A stretch of DNA of 64,000 nt from contig NC_092677.1 of the NCBI RefSeq assembly GCF_964355755.1, forward strand, positions 24,894,101 through 24,958,100, written 5' to 3'. The translations under genes and the position numbers were made by a program. Every line of letters begins with the position of its first letter. The stretch's first letter is position 1. This DNA is from Antedon mediterranea (lineage: Eukaryota; Echinodermata; Crinoidea; Comatulida; Antedonidae). The notes under the pieces were generated by a model that was not told the origin of the DNA, made no database searches, and saw only the letters and a program-made list of their open reading frames with translations. Below are positions 59,060 to 64,000 of this stretch, in pieces.

Positions 59060-59703
59060 GGGTATGTTCAGACTCACGGAGTTACGGTGGAGTTACCTAC
59101 GCAAGGCGTACGGTAATCCATGGCGTTAAAAGCCAAGGTGTTCAGACACAACGATCAACATTCCAATGCCTTGCGTTTAAAACACTCTGATCAGGTCAAA
59201 GCAGATAGAACTATATGTATACATTCATGACAATGCATGAAAGTTTACATCGTTTACATTGTTTTTTTAATTTTTATTTATATAATGTTTACCTTCAAAT
59301 ATACTGATTTGTTCTTACTACTTGTAGAATTGCATTTTAATTCAAAATAATTACGTAATTGTTACATGGACAATTATCTGATTAATTGATTTAATTTATG
59401 AAAATATCATATTACTGACGCCAACTTTACTGTTCTTTAAAATCTGAACCTGAAAATACATTTGACATAGCTATTTCGCTGTCGTATCATAGGGTACGGG
59501 TATGTAGTTTCATTGATTAAGGTTAAAATCACTGATGCATCACTGGATTAGCGTTATGAAATCTACCCTCTCCCGCTAGAGTTATTAACGCCACTGGCGC
59601 GGAGTAACAGCTTCCTAACGCTAATCCGCGGCATGGTTCAGACACAAAAATATGTACGCCGCTTACATAACTCCACCGTAACTCCGTGAGTCTGAACATA
59701 CCC
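59060..59703. mobile_element. 644-bp non-autonomous DNA transposon (GGGTATGTTCAGAC ends)
   Basis: Terminal inverted repeats of about 36 bp: GGGTATGTTCAGACTCACGG and CCGTGAGTCTGAACATACCC, continuing AGTTACGGTGGAGTTA and its complement. ATA lies directly outside both ends. Subterminal TTCAGACACAA and the interior GGCGTTAAAAG-type motifs are also partly mirrored. No transposase frame. Confidence 0.9.
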
Positions 59704-59789
59704 ATATAGGAGAACTGAGCGGTGTAAATGTTTCCTTTGCTTTTCTTCTTTTTTTGTGGTTATCTTAGGATATTTTATAGATCATTTTT

Positions 59790-59860
59790 GTGTGGAAAGC
59801 ACTTAGAAACATTGTATTAGGCGCTATATAAGACTACATTATTATTATTATTTGTAACAA
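59790..59860 (+). mobile_element. SINE/LINE tail with (ATT)n
   Basis: GTGGAAAGCACTTAGAAACA, TTAGGCGCTATATAAGACTA, then ATTATTATTATTATT. Same tail type as the minus-strand copies at 30345 and 33289. Confidence 0.55.
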
Positions 59861-60738
59861 TTGTTTATCTACAATTGAGTAGATTCAAATCTAAAACTGG
59901 AGAGAAACATATATTTACACAATGCATTGTTACATCTGTTTCATATTGGAAGAATAGTTCTCTAGAAATAATCAAATATATAATTATTAAACCTTAAGGG
60001 CACTATAGATTGCAAGCCAATTAGTGCATGGAATTAGCTTTGCAACAAACACTGGATTAAATTTAATTTGCGCAATGATGAAATACGTTTACGATAAGCT
60101 ATTGTAAGGAAATCAATGCAATGTTCCGTGAATCAATATTTGAGAATGGAACACCAAGGGGTATCTATGGGGGGTCAGATTATTATCGTGTCTTGTAACC
60201 CCTTTTGGGCAAATTCCTGGGTTTGTCGTTGATGCTATGGATGAACAATTGGAATAAAAAAAAACGTGAAAAAGTCAAGTAATTTTAACAATAGAAACAA
60301 TTTATGGTATGCAGTATTAACAATGACAGATGTTCACTTGCTGCCTTATCACACTTAGGCCTACAGAAGTTCCTGGTTGATTATTAAAAAAATGAAGATG
60401 TTATAATTATACACGGTAGCTATAACGAACCCCCCTGTAAATAATCTTGGCTACAAGCTTTGTTTTGTAGGCCTACTGTTTTACACCGAGTAATGTACTG
60501 ACCAAATTATTTATAATTCAATAAATTACGATACAACATTTTCCAAATTGATACACAATGTAAGCATGACATATTCAATAAGTGAATAACAATTTGTAAT
60601 GTTTTTTTTTAAACAGCATTCTACTTTTGATTGTTTTTGCATTCATGAGTTCATTAATCTACCTGATTGACCTTTCATTTCATTACCAGTTTCCACCTGT
60701 TTGGTCAGCTTATTTTGCTCATCTCTGAAACGTCCTTT
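59861..60738. other. Non-coding AT-rich interval
   Basis: No gene or repeat family recognised apart from scattered AGGCCTA words near 60357 and 60470. Confidence 0.5.
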
Positions 60739-60990
60739 CCAAGCCTGGGAGGCCTCTAGCCTGGTGCGTTCACTTGTTCATCCAATGACAATAACTTCCT
60801 AGCCTGGGAGGCCTATATACCGTGGTCAGTTAACAGCTCGTTATGGGACAGGAGAAATCCAAGCCTGGGAGGCCTCTAACCTGGTGTGTTTACTTGTTCA
60901 TCAATGACAGTCACTTCCTAGCCTGGGAGTCCTATACCCTGGTCAGCTTACTGCTTGTTACAGACAGGAGACTTCCAAGCCTGGGAGGCA
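60739..60990. repeat. Tandem repeat, about 118-bp unit with AAGCCTGGGAGGC blocks
   Basis: CCAAGCCTGGGAGGC starts at about 60739, 60859 and 60975. Between them CCTAGCCTGGGAGKCCTATA recurs, so the unit itself looks like a doubled half-unit of about 58-60 bp. About 2.2 copies. Confidence 0.88.
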
Positions 60991-62379
60991 TTACTTGTTC
61001 CATTCACATAACATAATAACAAGGTACATCTTATGAAATTTTTTTTTTTCCGATTAAAGATTTTTATTAAACCACATACATGTAAGTCATTGATATTCAA
61101 TAATAATATAATGGTATGATAACAATGTAAACATATTATGGAGAAATAAATAATATCTTTGTGACTTAAACTCTTATAAATTTCAACAGAAAATGAGTCA
61201 CTTTTACATTGACTGCATACAATTAATATCAAGTCATCTTTTACAGTTTCATGTGGTGTCTTTACTGGTTGGCAATATAATTCTATAAATAATCATTTAT
61301 CACTAACTATCCATAATAATTATAACAATAATATATTTTGTTTATACAGTAGAACTCTTGCTTTAGGACACAAGCGAAAGGCGGTAATGTTTTATTCGGG
61401 GACACCCCTATACGGGGAAAATGTGTTTGGTCCCGAAGTTGTCTACTACCATTCTGCAGAAAGACATTAAACGAAAGGATTGCTTGGAAAAATATAAAAA
61501 AAATTCCTGACTCAGTTATAAGCTCGTCCTGAGTATAGGCCCATCCTCAAATGTGGAAAATCCATGTTAATATATGGCCAAACCACTTGTTGGCCCTCCA
61601 GCTCATCTTTTAAAATCCAAGGGTCTGGGCTTACTACTACAATTTGATTAACCATTCCACAGTTTGGAAATAATTTGGCATTTCTTAATGCAAATTGATC
61701 ATTGGCATAGCATGTAACACTATTACTTACATAATGTGTTTTGTGCACAGACAACTAGAAGAAACGTGTGTGCCGTCATTATAGATAAACTATCAAAATG
61801 GCCACTAACCTAATTTTCTAATACGCACACATTTATTTTATTACAGCAATGTTTATTAGCTAAGATGGCAATTTAAATTGTGTTTATGACATTTTCAGTT
61901 AATAACATTAATGTTATAACAAATGAATATGATCATTTATTGATCAATATGACTTTGTAAACTTAACAATATGATATAAAACAGAATAACAGTAATAGCC
62001 ATTTTTAAATTCCATAATGCCAAAATACTTGCTTTAATGTACAGTTTAAACATGTCATTATCATGGTTATTATTCATGTTGGCCGTTGTTATTTGCAAAG
62101 TCCATTTTTTACAAATGGTCTGAGAAAAAAAGTTACAAGAATAAAATGTTTTTCTACAAGAAAAATAATTGATGATAGATGCATAGTTTGATTGCAATTA
62201 TATAGTATAACACTCAATATATACAGCTTTAGTAGATGTGTGGCTGAGATAAAATTCAGGCCAACAATAGGGCCAGGATAAGATGTGGGTCACGATACGA
62301 TGTAGTGCAACAACGATAATATCTATTAGGATGCAAGCCCATAATAAAATGTAGGGCCGGGGTTATAAGATTTGGGCCA
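60991..62379. other. Interval with an element fragment and a minor reading frame
   Basis: 61347-61420 has ACAGTAGAACTCTTGCTTTA and TCGGGGACACCCCTATACGG, like the element ends at 45240. The rest is AT-rich without genes, except the frame at 61512-61754 listed separately. 62256-62379 shows diverged GGCCAGGATAAGATG units leading into the tandem array. Confidence 0.45.
61512..61754 (-). CDS. Short unidentified reading frame, possibly a fragment
   Basis: 80 codons containing CYANDQFALRNAKLFPNCGM, VNQIVVVSPDPWILKDELEG, QQVVWPYINMDFPHLRMGLY. The composition is more protein-like than neighbouring chance frames. No family recognised, no good initiation context, and no clear splice borders. It could be a transposon or gene fragment. 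Confidence 0.25.
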   Translation of the reverse strand: MSVHKTHYVSNSVTCYANDQFALRNAKLFPNCGMVNQIVVVSPDPWILKDELEGQQVVWPYINMDFPHLRMGLYSGRAYN

Positions 62380-62725
62380 GGATAAGATGCAGGATCAGGA
62401 TAAGCATGGGCCCATGATAGATGTGGTCTACAATAGGATAGAGGCCTAGGATAAGAAGCAGGATCAGGATAAACATGGGCCCATGATAGATGTGGTCTAC
62501 AATAGGATAGAGGCCTAGGATAAGAAGCAGGATCAGGATAAACATGGGCCCATGATAGATGTGGTCTACAATAGGATAGAGGCCTAGGATAAGAAGCAGG
62601 ATCAGGATAAACATGGGCCCATGATAGATGTGGTCTACAATAGGATAGAGGCCTAGGATAAGAAGCAGGATCAGGATAAACATGGGCCCATGATAGATGT
62701 GGTCTACAACAAGATACAGGCCTAC
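62380..62725. repeat. 69-bp minisatellite, about five copies
   Basis: The unit runs GGATAAACATGGGCCCATGA, TAGATGTGGTCTACAATAGG, ATAGAGGCCTAGGATAAGAA, GCAGGATCA, with starts at about 62398, 62467 and every 69 bases after. Because 69 is divisible by three, two minus-strand frames stay open through it; I do not regard them as genes. Confidence 0.95.
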
Positions 62726-62999
62726 GATGACAGGATGATATGTGGATACAATTCAAAAGCCCATGTCTAACGTTTGACCACACATGTAACCAAATGCGAC
62801 AACTTGTTTGAAATATTTTAAAAATTGCTAACATGTTCTAGCATTTCAATGTTCAATATGATGAAGACATATCACATCGCCTACTGGTTTAACCTACATC
62901 AAATGAACCAGGATTAACAATGTGTTATGTCATCCGATTCATACAAAGTAAAACACAGGGCTATAAATAACAGATTACAGTAATAATCAATTTATCTAA

Positions 63000-63206
63000 A
63001 GCTTTGTTCTCACTAGTGATGTAACGCACAACCTACTCAACTTAAGGAAATGCCCTTCCAATAATTGTGTTTGACCCTGCCTGCATGAAATCGTGAAAAC
63101 CTGCGATGTTTGCAGCACTGTTGCGTCTTCGGTTTGCACTTGTGTTTATGTTTTTTTTTATACAGCACTCTACGTTGATGCGTCACAATCTAGTGGGAAC
63201 CATGCT
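63000..63206. mobile_element. MITE with AGCTTTGTTCTCACTAG ends (TAA target duplication)
   Basis: 207 bp. Left AGCTTTGTTCTCACTAGTGA then TGTAACGCA; right TGCGTCACAATCTAGTGGGA then ACCATGCT. TAA on both sides (62997-62999, 63207-63209). Confidence 0.82.
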
Positions 63207-64000
63207 TAACTAAACTGACTATTGTTGTGTAGTAAAATAAAAAAACAAGTATTTTAATACTTATTCTGAATTTAAATTTGTTAATAGCAACATTCTTTAT
63301 ACATTTGCTAATATTTTGCACAAATTAAAACTGAAAATAACAATGTATAGCTTAAAACCACCTTTGAATACAAACAGTATTGGTCACGCATGGCTAACTC
63401 CACTAGACACTTAGAAACGTGACCCTGGAATGACGTTTTTTATATTAGACACCACTTTCTAAATATCATCGTGCTCAATATCATAATCATAGAAATATTA
63501 TAGTGAACTTGTTATAAACAAACTGTCTAGTATTTTCCAGACAAATTTTACATCATTTATTCATTTGTAAATATGTATAAAGTAATTACAATAATAACAT
63601 AATTTAATAAATAAAAACTTAATATAATTTACATATTTACCTTATATAGTACCGTAATTAAATCTAATTAGTTAATATATTCTTAGCAATATGGTATTAA
63701 TATCTTTATACAGTAAAATAGATCAAACATTAATATTCAACTTTATACCATGTTTACATTAAAATTAGGTCAAGTTTTACTGGTATGGTAGTTGCTAATA
63801 TACCATCTGATTCTATCTGAGCCACATAGGTGGATCCAAGGGGTTCTCAACTGTCCCCATCCCCATTTTTAGGCCTTTTCACACCCCATTTCAAAATCTC
63901 GGATCCGCCCTCTGGCCCCGGACACATAAGTTAAGTTTTCACAATTAATAATTAACTTGACATAATATAATTGTGAATCACAATAGCATGTCCTTAGACA
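63207..64000. other. AT-rich end of window
   Basis: No gene. Near 63829-63920 a GC-richer stretch with GGTGGATCCAAGGGG and CGGATCCGCCCTCTGGCC looks like another worn transposon end. Confidence 0.45.

Noticed and set aside
60730-60738. Third hammerhead-like GAAACGTCC
   Set aside because: No helix II hairpin or CTGATGA core upstream.
62256-62834. 192- and 106-codon frames on the minus strand
   Set aside because: Follow the 69-bp minisatellite exactly; no initiation context or splice support.

Overview
This is nuclear DNA of an animal. It is AT-rich (about two thirds A+T by eye), its genes are split by many short GT-AG introns, and short inverted-repeat transposons and tRNA-derived SINEs are dense. 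Protein similarity, marine-invertebrate style SINEs and abundant AGGCCT and TACTGTA words suggest a deuterostome marine invertebrate, perhaps an echinoderm. That placement is inference.

Region 1 (1-24 kb) is gene-dense. On the minus strand, reading from the right, lie a mitochondrial-type alanine aminotransferase (GPT2-like, 13 exons, 21458-11480, 525 aa) and then TANGO6/TMCO7 (11 exons, 10049-2657, 1137 aa). After these comes a single-exon putative SAM-dependent methyltransferase (1793-84) whose N-terminal half is an 18-bp minisatellite coding about 40 copies of DPVQQ(P/A). On the plus strand, head to head with GPT2, is a C16orf87/UPF0547 homologue (5 exons, 22408-23705, 171 aa). I joined exons by hand; every junction used has GT-AG signals and keeps frame. 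From memory, GPT2 and C16orf87 are also head-to-head neighbours on human chromosome 16, and TANGO6 is on the same arm, so this looks like retained ancestral linkage.

Region 2 (24.7-64 kb) is nearly gene-free. It holds MITEs, SINE pieces, tandem repeats and AT-rich unique sequence. Only a few isolated exon-like stretches were found (27377-27492 +, 50747-50911 +, 54160-54261 -, 61512-61754 -), none recognised. The commonest repeat is a TAA-flanked MITE with ends AGCTCTGTCTACACTATCAA, of which I count ten copies. One copy, just behind the C16orf87 stop codon, is split by a 749-bp palindrome-rich element with a clean TAGA target duplication.

I found no operon-like or defence-type system. The most unusual items are the repeat-bearing methyltransferase, the duplicated TANGO6 3' end, the nested palindromic element, a hammerhead-like motif, and a possible alternative last exon for C16orf87.
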